From Pseudomonas reinekei (GTDB lineage Bacteria; Pseudomonadota; Gammaproteobacteria; Pseudomonadales; Pseudomonadaceae), in contig NZ_MSTQ01000022.1 in NCBI RefSeq assembly GCF_001945365.1, positions 1-64,000 of the forward strand: 64,000 nucleotides of DNA, given 5' to 3'. Shown piece after piece: positions 18,669 through 30,394 of this stretch. The stretch's first letter is position 1. Each line of letters begins with the position of its first letter. The position numbers and the translations under genes were made by a program. The notes beneath the pieces are model-generated. The model saw only the letters and a program-made list of their open reading frames with translations. It did no database searches and was not told the origin of the DNA.

Positions 18669-18899
18669 TCATTCACCAGCGACAGTAAGGCTTCGCACCA
18701 AGCTCCGAATCAAGGGCGCTGCGAGCAGCACCACCGGCACAATCAGCGCCCATGACAACATCCATGAGCTTAGCCAGCGGCCAACGAATGCGATCTCGAA
18801 TGCATGAGGTCTAGTAGCGATGGCGGCGGCGACCAGGCAAGTGAGACCAGATTGCACGATGCCGAAAACGAAATGTTCGTACCGAGACGGGATTTTCAT
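18669..18899 (-). CDS. DUF2798 small membrane protein
   Basis: 76 residues starting MKIPSRYEHFVFGIVQSG, with two hydrophobic helices (SGLTCLVAAAIA and SWALIVPVVLLAAPLI) joined by FVGRWLSSW. This matches DUF2798, a small two-helix inner-membrane family of unknown role. GAGAG lies before the ATG. The 190 bases between it and the metallophosphoesterase stub hold nothing recognisable. Confidence 0.75.
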   Translation of the reverse strand: MKIPSRYEHFVFGIVQSGLTCLVAAAIATRPHAFEIAFVGRWLSSWMLSWALIVPVVLLAAPLIRSLVRSLTVAGE

Positions 18900-18966
18900 G
18901 GCGGTTCTCTCATAGACAGAGATCGTTGAGCGGCCGAACAACGTGCTCGACCACCCTTGCGTCAAG

Positions 18967-19686
18967 TCAAGCGTGCAAGGTCGCCCGCTGCTGGTTTAGA
19001 TGCGCGACGGTTTCTTCTGTCGTCCACAAGCCGTGGGCGAGGAAGCGGTAATTGATGATCGCCGCGAGGTATCCGTCGCCATCCGGCAGACGGGGTCCCG
19101 CAGTGGCGTCACGCACCACAACAATTTCAAAGCCCTGTTCCAGTAATTCACGCAGGTGCGATTCCACGCACAGGTTGGCGGCCATGCCCGCGAGGATGAT
19201 TTGCGACACGCCCTTCTTGCGCAGTTGCAGGGCCAGGTCATTGGTTTCCGGGCCGTAGACTTTGTGCGGTGAAGCGATGATGGTTTTGCCGTCGAGAATG
19301 TACGGTTTGTAGATCTCCAGGAAATCGGCGCCGGAGCCTTCGAAATCTTCCAGGGTGTTCGGCCCTTTGCGATCGAACATGCAGATGCTGTGCATGACTT
19401 TTTCCAGCGGCCCGCCGAAATGCCAGTCGTGGTCGTGCGGGTAGTAATAGTGCGGCGACACGGCGACCGGGAGGTCCAGATCCTTGGCGGCTTTGAATAG
19501 TTTTTCCAGGTTTTCGACAGTGTTGTTCTCGACGATGCTCTCGCCGAACACGGCCCAACTGGCGCCGGTCGGGCTGAGAAAATCGTTCTGTGGATCAATG
19601 ACCACCAACGCGGCTTTCGCCAGGTCGAGTTGAAAACCAGTGGCCGGCAGTGCGGGTTCAGCGGGGTCTGCGTAGAGGCTGCTCAT
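18967..19686 (-). CDS. Isochorismatase-family cysteine hydrolase
   Basis: 239 residues. The catalytic triad is visible: D31 in VVIDPQNDFLS, Lys in ASPHKVYG and Cys in AANLCVESH. Members hydrolyse isochorismate, nicotinamide, ureas or similar. Start at MSSLYADP is preceded by AGGTGA; an in-frame upstream ATG has no such signal. A TetR gene lies upstream on the same strand and the two share a 20-bp operator-like motif, so it is probably repressed by that regulator. Confidence 0.88.
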   Translation of the reverse strand: MSSLYADPAEPALPATGFQLDLAKAALVVIDPQNDFLSPTGASWAVFGESIVENNTVENLEKLFKAAKDLDLPVAVSPHYYYPHDHDWHFGGPLEKVMHSICMFDRKGPNTLEDFEGSGADFLEIYKPYILDGKTIIASPHKVYGPETNDLALQLRKKGVSQIILAGMAANLCVESHLRELLEQGFEIVVVRDATAGPRLPDGDGYLAAIINYRFLAHGLWTTEETVAHLNQQRATLHA

Positions 19687-19742
19687 TTCGGTTTCACCTG
19701 TGAGGTTTTTCATGGAAGAACGGGTGGTTAATGAGGTCATAA

Positions 19743-19762
19743 ATGACCAGTCGGTTTATTAA
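19743..19762. promoter_or_regulatory. Putative TetR operator, copy 1
   Basis: ATGACCAGTCGGTTTATTAA, partly palindromic around AGTC, upstream of the isochorismatase gene. It matches the site at 20393-20412 (inverted) at 17 of 20 bases. Confidence 0.6.
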
Positions 19763-19776
19763 GTGAGCAAAAAAAC

Positions 19777-20367
19777 TCACTCCAGTAGCCGTGGCAAAAC
19801 GATGGAAACGAAACGCTGCAACGGCGCGCTGTCCTGCAAGACCTTGCCGCGCATTACCGCGCCTTCCCAACCTTCGACGATGACACAGGCCAGTTCTTCG
19901 GCGTCGCGCTCCTCAGCCAGTTCGCGGCGCTGTTGCGCCTCTCGCAGGCAACTGGCGAGCAAACCTTCCCAGCGCGCCAAAACGTCGGCCAGACGCAGGC
20001 GGGTCTGCTCGCTGCCTTTGGACATTTCCAGCGACAGATTGCCGATCAGGCAACCCAGGCTGTACGCATGCTCGCCGTGCTCGTGCACCAGGGCCTGGAA
20101 GAACTGGCTGATACGCTCCAGCGGCTTGATTCGCGCATCGTAGAAAATCGGGCCGTGACGACTTTCGATCGAGGTCCAGTATTCCTCGAGAATCTCGGCG
20201 GCGAAGTCTTCCTTGCTGGCGAAGTAGTTGTAGAAGGAACCCTTGGGAATCTCGGCGGCGGCAGTGATGTCCTGTACGCCACAGCCATTGAAGCCATGGT
20301 TATGCACGACCTGACGACCAATCGACAGCAAACGGGATCTGACTTCAAGGTTGACTGGGCGAGCCAT
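19777..20367 (-). CDS. TetR/AcrR-family regulator
   Basis: 196 residues with the N-terminal TetR helix-turn-helix (GVQDITAAAEIPKGSFYNYF then ASKEDFAAEIL) and a variable C-terminal ligand domain. Probably represses itself and the following isochorismatase gene, as shared operator motifs lie in front of both. Confidence 0.9.
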   Translation of the reverse strand: MARPVNLEVRSRLLSIGRQVVHNHGFNGCGVQDITAAAEIPKGSFYNYFASKEDFAAEILEEYWTSIESRHGPIFYDARIKPLERISQFFQALVHEHGEHAYSLGCLIGNLSLEMSKGSEQTRLRLADVLARWEGLLASCLREAQQRRELAEERDAEELACVIVEGWEGAVMRGKVLQDSAPLQRFVSIVLPRLLE

Positions 20368-20392
20368 GGCAATATCCGACTGAGAGAAGGTT

Positions 20393-20412
20393 TTAGTAAA
20401 CTAACTGGTCAT
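20393..20412. promoter_or_regulatory. Putative TetR operator, copy 2
   Basis: TTAGTAAACTAACTGGTCAT, the inverted counterpart of the 19743 site, 25 bases upstream of the TetR start codon. Confidence 0.6.
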
Positions 20413-20511
20413 CTATTTTAAGTCAACCATCTTTGAGCGTGAAAAAACCAAGGGGCCGTGTGTGCGTTTCGTATCAGAACATTCGCAGCGGGCGCTGCGG
20501 TGCTGCAATGA

Positions 20512-20688
20512 TCAGGCGAATGGACGTTTGGTCCGCCGAGCCAGCCAAATGACGTATATCCCGATCGTGACATCAACGCTGGCGCAGAACACCGGATACC
20601 AGTCTGGTACCGCTGGGTTAATGAAAAACCGTTGGTGAACCAGGTCATAGAGGGCATGCAATATCCATAGCGTGCCGACAATCGTCAT
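20512..20688 (-). pseudogene. C-terminal fragment of a small membrane protein
   Basis: 58 codons reading MTIVGTLWILHALYDLVHQ then RFFINPAVPDWYPVFCASV and ending IYVIWLARRTKRPFA. It looks like the last two transmembrane helices of a small integral membrane protein whose N-terminus has been lost. It directly abuts a GST fragment in another frame. Confidence 0.5.
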
Positions 20689-20891
20689 TGACGCGGGCGT
20701 CGCCTTTGTTTGGCGTGTGAGAATTGCTCGGCCAGATAGATTAGGATGGCCCCGGACTCGAACAACGTCCTTCCATGGCGATGATCGACCAACACGGGTA
20801 TGCGGCCATTGGGATTGAGCGCCAGGAACCCCGGGTTGAACTGTACCCCTCGGTCATAACTCACTGAAGCTATCCTCATTTCAGCCCTCAC
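20685..20891 (-). pseudogene. Glutathione S-transferase fragment
   Basis: The frame contains NPGFLALNPNGRIPVLVD and GRTLFESGAILIYLAEQF, the second half of a GST thioredoxin-like domain. The first strand-helix and the whole C-terminal helical domain are absent, and the tail (SHAKQRRRPRQ) is not GST-like. A remnant left by deletions on both sides. Confidence 0.75.
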
Positions 20892-20900
20892 GCCGTCGAG

Positions 20901-22277
20901 ATGGACCTCCAGCTAATGCAAACCCCAGCGCAATCCCAACATCCACTCTGGAAAATCTACCTGCTGTTCCTCGCGCCCATGGTCCTGTCGAATTTCCTGC
21001 AATCCATGTCCGGTACGGTCAATAGCATCTACATCGGCCAAATGCTTGGCACGCAAGCGCTGGCGGCCGTGTCCGGCATGTTTCCCATCGTGTTTTTCTT
21101 CATCGCGTTGGTCATTGGCTTGGGCGCTGGCGCAGGGGTGTTGATCGGGCAGGCGTGGGGGGCGCGGGAGACGCATTTGGTGAAAGCGATTGCCGGGGCG
21201 ACGCTGATGTTGGGGGTGTTGATCGGGCTGGTCGCGGCAGTGGTGGGGGGTGTGTTTGCGCGGTCGTCGCTGGTGGGTTTGGGGACGCCGGCGGATGTGC
21301 TGGACGATGCGGTGGCGTATGCCCATGTGATGTTGTGGTTCATGCCGACGCTGTTGGTGTTTGTGTTGTTCACGCAGTTGCTGCGCGGGGTGAGCGATAC
21401 GTTGTCGCCGCTGTTGGCGCTGGTGGTGTCGACCGCGATTGGCCTGGCGCTGACGCCAGCGTTGATTCGCGGGTGGCTGGGGTTACCGCCGCTGGGGATT
21501 CAGAGTGCGGCGTTTGCCGGGTTGGCGGGCAACCTGGCGGCGATGGGGTGGCTGGCCTGGCGCTTGATTCGTCGTGGCCATCCGTTGGCGCCGGACCGCG
21601 AGTTTTTTGCGGCGATGAAGCTGGATTGGGTGATCCTCGGCAAGGTGTTGCGCATCGGGTTGCCCACCGGGTTGCAGATGGTGGTGTTGTCGCTGTCGGA
21701 GCTGGTGATTCTGGCGCTGGTGAACCAGCACGGTTCGCAGGCAACGGCGGCGTATGGCGCGGTGACGCAGATCGTCAATTACGTGCAGTTCCCGGCGCTG
21801 TCGATTGCAATCACGGCGTCGATCCTTGGGGCGCAGGCCATCGGGGCAGGGCGCATCGAGCGCATCGGGCCGATTTTGAAGGCCGGGCTGATGATCAATG
21901 TATGCCTGACGGGCGGTTTGATCGTGCTCGGTTATTTGTTGTCGAGCGGGTTGCTGGCGTCTTTCCTCACCGAAGAGTCGACGCTGAACATGGCTGAGCA
22001 CCTGTTGCACATCATGCTCTGGAGCCTGCTGGTGTTCGGTTTCCAGGCGATCATCGGCGGCATCATGCGCGCCAGCGGCACGGTGATGGTGCCCGTGGCG
22101 ATTTCAATTGTGTGCGTGGTGGGCGTGCAGTTGCCGGTGGCGTATTGGCTGGATGCGCGGTTCGGATTGCAAGGCGTATGGATGGCGTTTCCAGTGGCGT
22201 ATCTGGGGATGCTGGTGTTGCAGACGCTGTATTACCAATTGGTGTGGAAACATCAGAAGATTGAGCGGCTGGTGTAG
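20901..22277 (+). CDS. MATE-family multidrug efflux transporter
   Basis: 458 residues with twelve hydrophobic helices in two halves. Recognisable MATE features are PMVLSNFLQSMSGTVNSIYI and GLPTGLQMVVLSLSELVILA at the start of each half. Exports cationic drugs or metabolites by cation antiport through the inner membrane. Start codon is uncertain between 20901 and 20916. The middle of the gene is strongly GC- and G-rich, which creates long shadow frames. Confidence 0.92.
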   Translation: MDLQLMQTPAQSQHPLWKIYLLFLAPMVLSNFLQSMSGTVNSIYIGQMLGTQALAAVSGMFPIVFFFIALVIGLGAGAGVLIGQAWGARETHLVKAIAGATLMLGVLIGLVAAVVGGVFARSSLVGLGTPADVLDDAVAYAHVMLWFMPTLLVFVLFTQLLRGVSDTLSPLLALVVSTAIGLALTPALIRGWLGLPPLGIQSAAFAGLAGNLAAMGWLAWRLIRRGHPLAPDREFFAAMKLDWVILGKVLRIGLPTGLQMVVLSLSELVILALVNQHGSQATAAYGAVTQIVNYVQFPALSIAITASILGAQAIGAGRIERIGPILKAGLMINVCLTGGLIVLGYLLSSGLLASFLTEESTLNMAEHLLHIMLWSLLVFGFQAIIGGIMRASGTVMVPVAISIVCVVGVQLPVAYWLDARFGLQGVWMAFPVAYLGMLVLQTLYYQLVWKHQKIERLV

Positions 22278-22416
22278 CAGAGCGGCCGCGGGGCGTGTGT
22301 ATCGCTCTGTAAGATCGGCGCTGAACATACAGGGGATTACAAATCCGGTACGGGGTGGATACATCGAAGTGGCACTGTTTGCCAGGTCACTTTTGCACCT
22401 TGAATCGGAGTTTCCC

Positions 22417-23388
22417 ATGAGTAAATTGCTGTCTGCCCTGGCCCTCGGTTGCGCCTTGGGCCTGTCGCTTTCCAGCGCCGCCTACGCTGCCGAATCGGCG
22501 AGCTCTGCGGTGGAGCAAATGGCCGTTGCCTACCGCAGTATCAAAGTCGATGACCTGACGATTTTCTATCGTGAAGCGGGTCGGCCGGATGCGCCAACGT
22601 TGTTGTTGCTGCACGGCTTTCCCAGTTCTTCGCGCATGTATGACCCGTTGCTGTCACGGTTGGCGCAGCACTATCACCTGGTGGCGCCGGACTATCCGGG
22701 GTTTGGTCATAGCGATGCCCCGGATTCGAAGCGGTTTGCCTATACCTTCGATCACCTGGCCAGTGTGATGGAGCATTTCACCGAGGCCCTGGGCCTGAAC
22801 AAATATGCGCTGTATGTGCAGGATTACGGCGGCCCGGTGGGCTTTCGAATGATGCTCGCCCATCCCGAACGCCTGCAGGCACTGATCGTTCAGAATGCGG
22901 TTGCGCATGAAGACGGGCTTGGGCCGCTGTGGCAGAAGCGACGTGAGTTTTGGGCCAATCGAGCGCCGAACGAGGCGGGGTTGCGAGCGAGCTTTTTCTC
23001 GTTGGCGACCACCCGGCAACGGCATGTCGGCGCCAATCCGGCGATCGAGGTGTTCAACCCGGATTTATGGACCGACGAGTTCAACTTCCTGAACCAGCCA
23101 GGTCATGCAGATATCCAGAGCGATCTGTTCTACGACTACCGCAACAATGTGGCCAGCTATCCGAAGTGGCAAGCCTGGCTGCGCGAGCATCAACCGCCGA
23201 CGCTGGTGGTATGGGGCAAGTTTGATCCGTCGTTTGACGTCGCCGAAACCGAGGCTTATCGACGAGACCTGCCGAATGCGGAAATTCATGTGCTGGAGGC
23301 CGGGCATTTTGCGCTGGATGAAAAACCCGGGGAGATCGCGCGGTTGGTGGGGGATTTCCTTGGCAGGCAGGTAGGGAAACAGCCCTGA
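22417..23388 (+). CDS. Exported alpha/beta hydrolase with Asp nucleophile (dehalogenase/epoxide-hydrolase type)
   Basis: 323 residues with signal peptide (MSKLLSALALGCALGLSLSS, cleaved near AYAAE). HGFPSSSRMY is the oxyanion loop. The nucleophile elbow is VQDYGGPVG with D136 in place of Ser, as in haloalkane dehalogenases and epoxide hydrolases. Acid KFDPSF and general base EAGHFALDE are present. GGAG precedes the ATG. Periplasmic location is unusual for this group. Substrate unknown. Confidence 0.88.
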   Translation: MSKLLSALALGCALGLSLSSAAYAAESASSAVEQMAVAYRSIKVDDLTIFYREAGRPDAPTLLLLHGFPSSSRMYDPLLSRLAQHYHLVAPDYPGFGHSDAPDSKRFAYTFDHLASVMEHFTEALGLNKYALYVQDYGGPVGFRMMLAHPERLQALIVQNAVAHEDGLGPLWQKRREFWANRAPNEAGLRASFFSLATTRQRHVGANPAIEVFNPDLWTDEFNFLNQPGHADIQSDLFYDYRNNVASYPKWQAWLREHQPPTLVVWGKFDPSFDVAETEAYRRDLPNAEIHVLEAGHFALDEKPGEIARLVGDFLGRQVGKQP

Positions 23389-23423
23389 AGCTTCATAATG
23401 CATAGGGTGTAGCGCGTCATACC

Positions 23424-23616
23424 GCTTCGGCCTGGGCCGACTACACCTTCCACGATGGCGTCGCCAAAAGCTTCGGCGTGGGCGGACAACCTCCGCCTGG
23501 CCTTGAACGCCAGCAACCTTGCCAACAAAGAGTATGTGGCTCTCTGCTATTCCTGCTCGTGGTGCTGGTACGGCGCGCAACGCACGGTGCAGACGAGTGC
23601 GACGTATCAGTGGTGA
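23424..23616 (+). pseudogene. C-terminal remnant of a TonB-dependent siderophore receptor
   Basis: Ends NLRLALNASNLANKEYVAL then CYSCSWCWYGAQRTV and SATYQW-stop, the last beta-strands typical of FpvA/FoxA-like receptors. Upstream, DYTFHDGVAKSFGVGG is readable only in another frame, so at least one frameshift separates the pieces. Everything N-terminal is missing. A terminator follows. Confidence 0.8.
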
Positions 23617-23639
23617 GCATCAATGTGATTCGCTGAAAT

Positions 23640-23666
23640 GGGCTGCCCGTGAGGCTGCCCTTTTTT
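23640..23666 (+). terminator. Rho-independent terminator
   Basis: GGGCtGCC / GGCtGCCC stem with loop CGTGA and one T-T mismatch, then TTTTTT. It probably belonged to the lost TonB receptor gene and now ends transcripts of the hydrolase gene. Confidence 0.7.
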
Positions 23667-23733
23667 GCGGGTGGCATAAACGGTGGTTCTTTGCTTTAGT
23701 CCACCTACTGTCGCCTGCACCCCGGAGAGCCCA

Positions 23734-24303
23734 ATGAGCGCTCATGCTTCGCGTTTTTCTACATGGGCTTGCGTCCTTTTGTTCAGTGTGTGTGCGTGCG
23801 CCCATGCAGTCGAATACACCGAAGTAAATCCCGCGGCCAGTACCCTCAGTTTCACCTACAACCAGATGGGCTCGCGGGTGTATGGCACGTTCGGCAAATT
23901 CGTCGGGGTCCTCGATTTCAACACAACGCACCCACAGAATGCGCGCGCCAAGTTGATCATCGACCTCGACAGCATCGAGGTGGACGACAGCGATGCCAAA
24001 ACCGAACTCCCCAAGCCTGCCTGGTTCGATACAGCCACCTATCCGAAGGCCACCTTCGAATCGACTCAGGTCAAGGACCTGGGCAACAACCAATACTTGA
24101 TCACCGGCAGTCTTACGCTCAGGGGCCTCACTCAAGAGGTGGAGGTGCCAGTGCAGCTGAAAGCGGAGAATGCCGTTGGCATTTTCGATGGCGAGTTAAC
24201 GCTCAAGCGCAGTGACTTCAAGATCGGTTTGGGTGAATGGGCTGACAGTGTGGTCTCCAACGACATCAACATACGTTTCCGCATCGTTGCGCCCGAGCGT
24301 TGA
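23734..24303 (+). CDS. YceI-family periplasmic protein
   Basis: 189 residues with signal peptide (ends ACAHA) and the YceI lipocalin-like barrel: AASTLSFTYNQMGSRVYGTF at the start and GSLTLRGLTQEVEVPV in the middle. YceI proteins bind isoprenoid-type lipids. Start at 23734 is preceded by CGGAGAG. Confidence 0.9.
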   Translation: MSAHASRFSTWACVLLFSVCACAHAVEYTEVNPAASTLSFTYNQMGSRVYGTFGKFVGVLDFNTTHPQNARAKLIIDLDSIEVDDSDAKTELPKPAWFDTATYPKATFESTQVKDLGNNQYLITGSLTLRGLTQEVEVPVQLKAENAVGIFDGELTLKRSDFKIGLGEWADSVVSNDINIRFRIVAPER

Positions 24304-24439
24304 CGTAAGTCGAGCAAGTGCCAGGTGACGAAGCGCTGGGTTGGGAAAGCCGGAGTCAGTCGGGGTTATACGAGCTGCGCAGTGGATGCACGCACGACGT
24401 TTATGGTGAATGGCTTACCAACAGCGAACGGAGATTATC

Positions 24440-25492
24440 ATGCCAAAAAAAATCATTGTCGCCTTCGACGGCACCTGGAACTTACCCGATCAGGCGCCGG
24501 AAATCGACGGCAACACCAGCACTAACGTCGTCAAGCTGCGTGATGCAGTTTTGCCGACGCACAAAGACGGAACTGTCCAAAAAACCATTTATATCACTGG
24601 GGTAGGTACCGATTGGTACGACAAGCTCGAAGGCGGTGTATTCGGTGTCGGGTTGTCGAAAAAAATCAAGGAAGGCTATTCGGAACTGGCGAAGAGCTAC
24701 GAGGAAGGCGACCAGGTCTACATCATTGGTTTCAGTCGTGGTGCCTATTCTGCACGTAGCCTGGTCGGCATGATTCGAAACGTCGGCTTGCTGACTAAAA
24801 CGCACCTCAAGCGCATTGACGACGCTTACAGCCTCTACCGCAACCGTGACTCCAGCGCGGATACCGAAAACGCCAGATTCTTCCGCCAAAGTTATTCCCG
24901 GGAAATCAATATTCATTTTCTGGGCGTCTGGGACACGGTGGGTGCCTTGGGCGTCCCGTTTAAATCTGCTGAGAGATTCAACCATCAATATTATGAGTTC
25001 CATGACACGGAACTCAGCGGGATTGTGCGCAATGCATTCCATGCAATAGCCATTGATGAGCATCGGGAAAATTATGTGTGTGCACTGTGGTGTCCGATTG
25101 CCAAGCCTAATCAAGTCATGGAGCAGGTTTGGTTCTGCGGTGCTCATGCCAATGTCGGAGGCGGGTATGCCAAGAATGCGTTGTCGGATATCCCCCTGCG
25201 ATGGATGGCGAACAAAATCATGGACTGTGGATTGGAACTGGACCCGAACAAGATTCCCCGCGAGCCGAAAACCATTCCGCAAATCACCGATTCCTATAGT
25301 GAGTTTTTAGGTGGCACCTACCGATTGTTGAATTCACGGTACTTCCGAACCATTGGAAACACACAGTTCGGTCAGGAATGTTTTGATGAGAGTGTGCAGC
25401 AGCGGGTGATCGCCATGGGAAACTACCGGCCCAAAAATAAAGTGCACGTCTATTTGTCCGGTTCCTATTGCCCGGTGAACAAAATCAGTTGA
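24440..25492 (+). CDS. DUF2235 alpha/beta hydrolase (Tle1-like lipase domain)
   Basis: 350 residues. Begins KKIIVAFDGTWNLPDQ, has nucleophile elbow GFSRGAYSAR (S99), Asp in FLGVWDTVGALG and His in FCGAHANVGGGY, the DUF2235 signature shared with T6SS Tle1 phospholipases. It is a stand-alone catalytic domain, without the C-terminal half or the VgrG, adaptor and immunity neighbours of Tle1. The flanks differ in GC from it only slightly. Enzyme class is a good guess; an effector role is not supported. Confidence 0.85.
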   Translation: MPKKIIVAFDGTWNLPDQAPEIDGNTSTNVVKLRDAVLPTHKDGTVQKTIYITGVGTDWYDKLEGGVFGVGLSKKIKEGYSELAKSYEEGDQVYIIGFSRGAYSARSLVGMIRNVGLLTKTHLKRIDDAYSLYRNRDSSADTENARFFRQSYSREINIHFLGVWDTVGALGVPFKSAERFNHQYYEFHDTELSGIVRNAFHAIAIDEHRENYVCALWCPIAKPNQVMEQVWFCGAHANVGGGYAKNALSDIPLRWMANKIMDCGLELDPNKIPREPKTIPQITDSYSEFLGGTYRLLNSRYFRTIGNTQFGQECFDESVQQRVIAMGNYRPKNKVHVYLSGSYCPVNKIS

Positions 25493-25540
25493 GTCACCGG
25501 CGAGCGCTTTCGCGACAGAACAAGGTGCTCCTTGATCGAA

Positions 25541-25573
25541 CGGCGCCCCGTTCACATGGCATGAACCGGGCGC
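25541..25573. terminator. Strong hairpin between convergent genes
   Basis: GGCGCCCCGTTCA and TGAACCGGGCGCC pair at 12 of 13 positions around a 7-base loop. There is no T tract on either strand, so it may only be a partial terminator for the two converging genes. Confidence 0.5.
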
Positions 25574-25585
25574 CATCGAACTCCA

Positions 25586-28999
<3,414 letters not shown>

Positions 29000-29333
29000 T
29001 TTTTCCCCTCGCGTCATGCCAAATCGGCCAACCCTGTGATCCCGTTCGGGATCGACAGCTGCTGCGGTATTGGGGCAAGTGCAACTGTTGGGCCATCATT
29101 CAGGCGCGGAGAAAAAGTGTTAATTAATTAGCAAGTTGTTTCAGATTGTTTCAGGGTGCTTGGAAAAAACGTGTGGGGCATATTCCGCATTTACGGGGGA
29201 ACCCCCCATTTTTCATCGGGTTGGATTCACCAATCCTGGGGTGGTCTTGCCAACGCCCGCGTGAACACCCAAATACCTATGGGAGCGAGCCTGCTCGCGA
29301 AGGGGCCGGTGCCAGCTCCCCGCCAAATCATCA
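29000..29333. other. Intergenic region upstream of the multicopper oxidase
   Basis: No gene seen. AT-rich near 29115-29150, where the oxidase promoter is expected, a GGGGG/CCCCC mini-hairpin near 29194, and one REP half-element at 29279. Confidence 0.5.
29279..29301. repeat. REP element
   Basis: ATGGGAGCGAGCCTGCTCGCGA, one half of a Pseudomonas REP without its inverted partner. Confidence 0.7.
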
Positions 29334-30227
29334 TCACCCTCGATACCGCAACGCCTCCAGCAACAACGCAAACGCCGGCGACACCTGTCGACGGCTCGGG
29401 TAATACAAATGAAACCCGGCAAACAACGGACACCAGTCCTCCAGTACCCGCACCAGTCGGCCATCGGCAATATGCGGGGCCACCAGGTCTTCAGGGATGT
29501 AGCTCAAGCCAAAACCATCCAGCGCGGCAGTGAGCAACGGATACACGCCGTTGAACGTGACCTGCCCGGAGACTCGGGCCTTGAGACTTTCCTTACCCTT
29601 TTCGAACTCCCAGGCATACAAGCCGCCGTGGGTGGGCAGGCGCAGGTTATTGCATTGATGATCGGTCAGGTCCCGCGGGGTTTTCGGCAGCGTCCGATGG
29701 GCAAAGTAGGCTGGCGATCCCACCACTGCCATGCGCATGTCCGGTCCGATGCGCGTAGCGATCATGCCTTGCGCTACGTCTTCACCCAGACGCACCCCCG
29801 CATCAAAACCCTGGGCCGCGATGTCGACGAAGCGGTAATCGCAGCTCACCTCGACCGAGATGTCCGGGTATTGCGCCAGAAAGGGTTTGAGCACCGGCCA
29901 CAGAATGTATTCCAGGGCATGATCCACCGCATTGATGCGGATGTTACCGGCAGGCGTATCGCGCAAATTACTCAATGCTGCCAGGCCGATTTCGATTTCT
30001 TCGAAGTGCGGAGCCACGCTGTCGATCAAGTGTTGACCGGCTTCTGTGGGCGAGACGCTGCGGGTGGTGCGCGTCAGCAGGCGCAAACCCAACCGGGCTT
30101 CCAGGCTGCGGATGGTATGGCTCAGCGCCGATTGGGAAACCCCGAGTTTACCGGCCGCCTTGGTAAAACTTCGCTCCCGCGCTACCGCGAGAAACGCGAG
30201 CAGGTCATTCGCGTTCTCGCGCAACAT
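29334..30227 (-). CDS. LysR-family transcriptional regulator
   Basis: 297 residues. N-terminal winged HTH (FTKAAGKLGVSQSALSHTIR) and LysR substrate-binding domain (SVEVSCDYRFVDIAAQGFDA). It precedes no divergent gene directly; the pao operon follows at its 5' side on the same strand and is the nearest candidate target. Confidence 0.92.
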   Translation of the reverse strand: MLRENANDLLAFLAVARERSFTKAAGKLGVSQSALSHTIRSLEARLGLRLLTRTTRSVSPTEAGQHLIDSVAPHFEEIEIGLAALSNLRDTPAGNIRINAVDHALEYILWPVLKPFLAQYPDISVEVSCDYRFVDIAAQGFDAGVRLGEDVAQGMIATRIGPDMRMAVVGSPAYFAHRTLPKTPRDLTDHQCNNLRLPTHGGLYAWEFEKGKESLKARVSGQVTFNGVYPLLTAALDGFGLSYIPEDLVAPHIADGRLVRVLEDWCPLFAGFHLYYPSRRQVSPAFALLLEALRYRG

Positions 30228-30394
30228 TCATGAGTCTCCCTCATAGGTCATTCCTGATTGTAACGCCGAGAACGGCTCAAAAGCTTCTATGAAGGGGCCG
30301 AGCGATTATTTGACCGGGTGCGGGTCGAGGCGCCAATCAAGGAAACCGGTCAGCGCGGCGGATGATCCCGACGCGCCGTGACCCGGCGAGCGAA

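Noticed and set aside
18472..18672. Minus-strand frame of 66 codons between the metallophosphoesterase stub and DUF2798
   Set aside because: Ser/Thr/Arg-rich without start signal or family resemblance.
24440..25492. DUF2235 protein as a Tle1 T6SS effector
   Set aside because: Only the catalytic domain is present and no VgrG, adaptor or immunity gene is adjacent.
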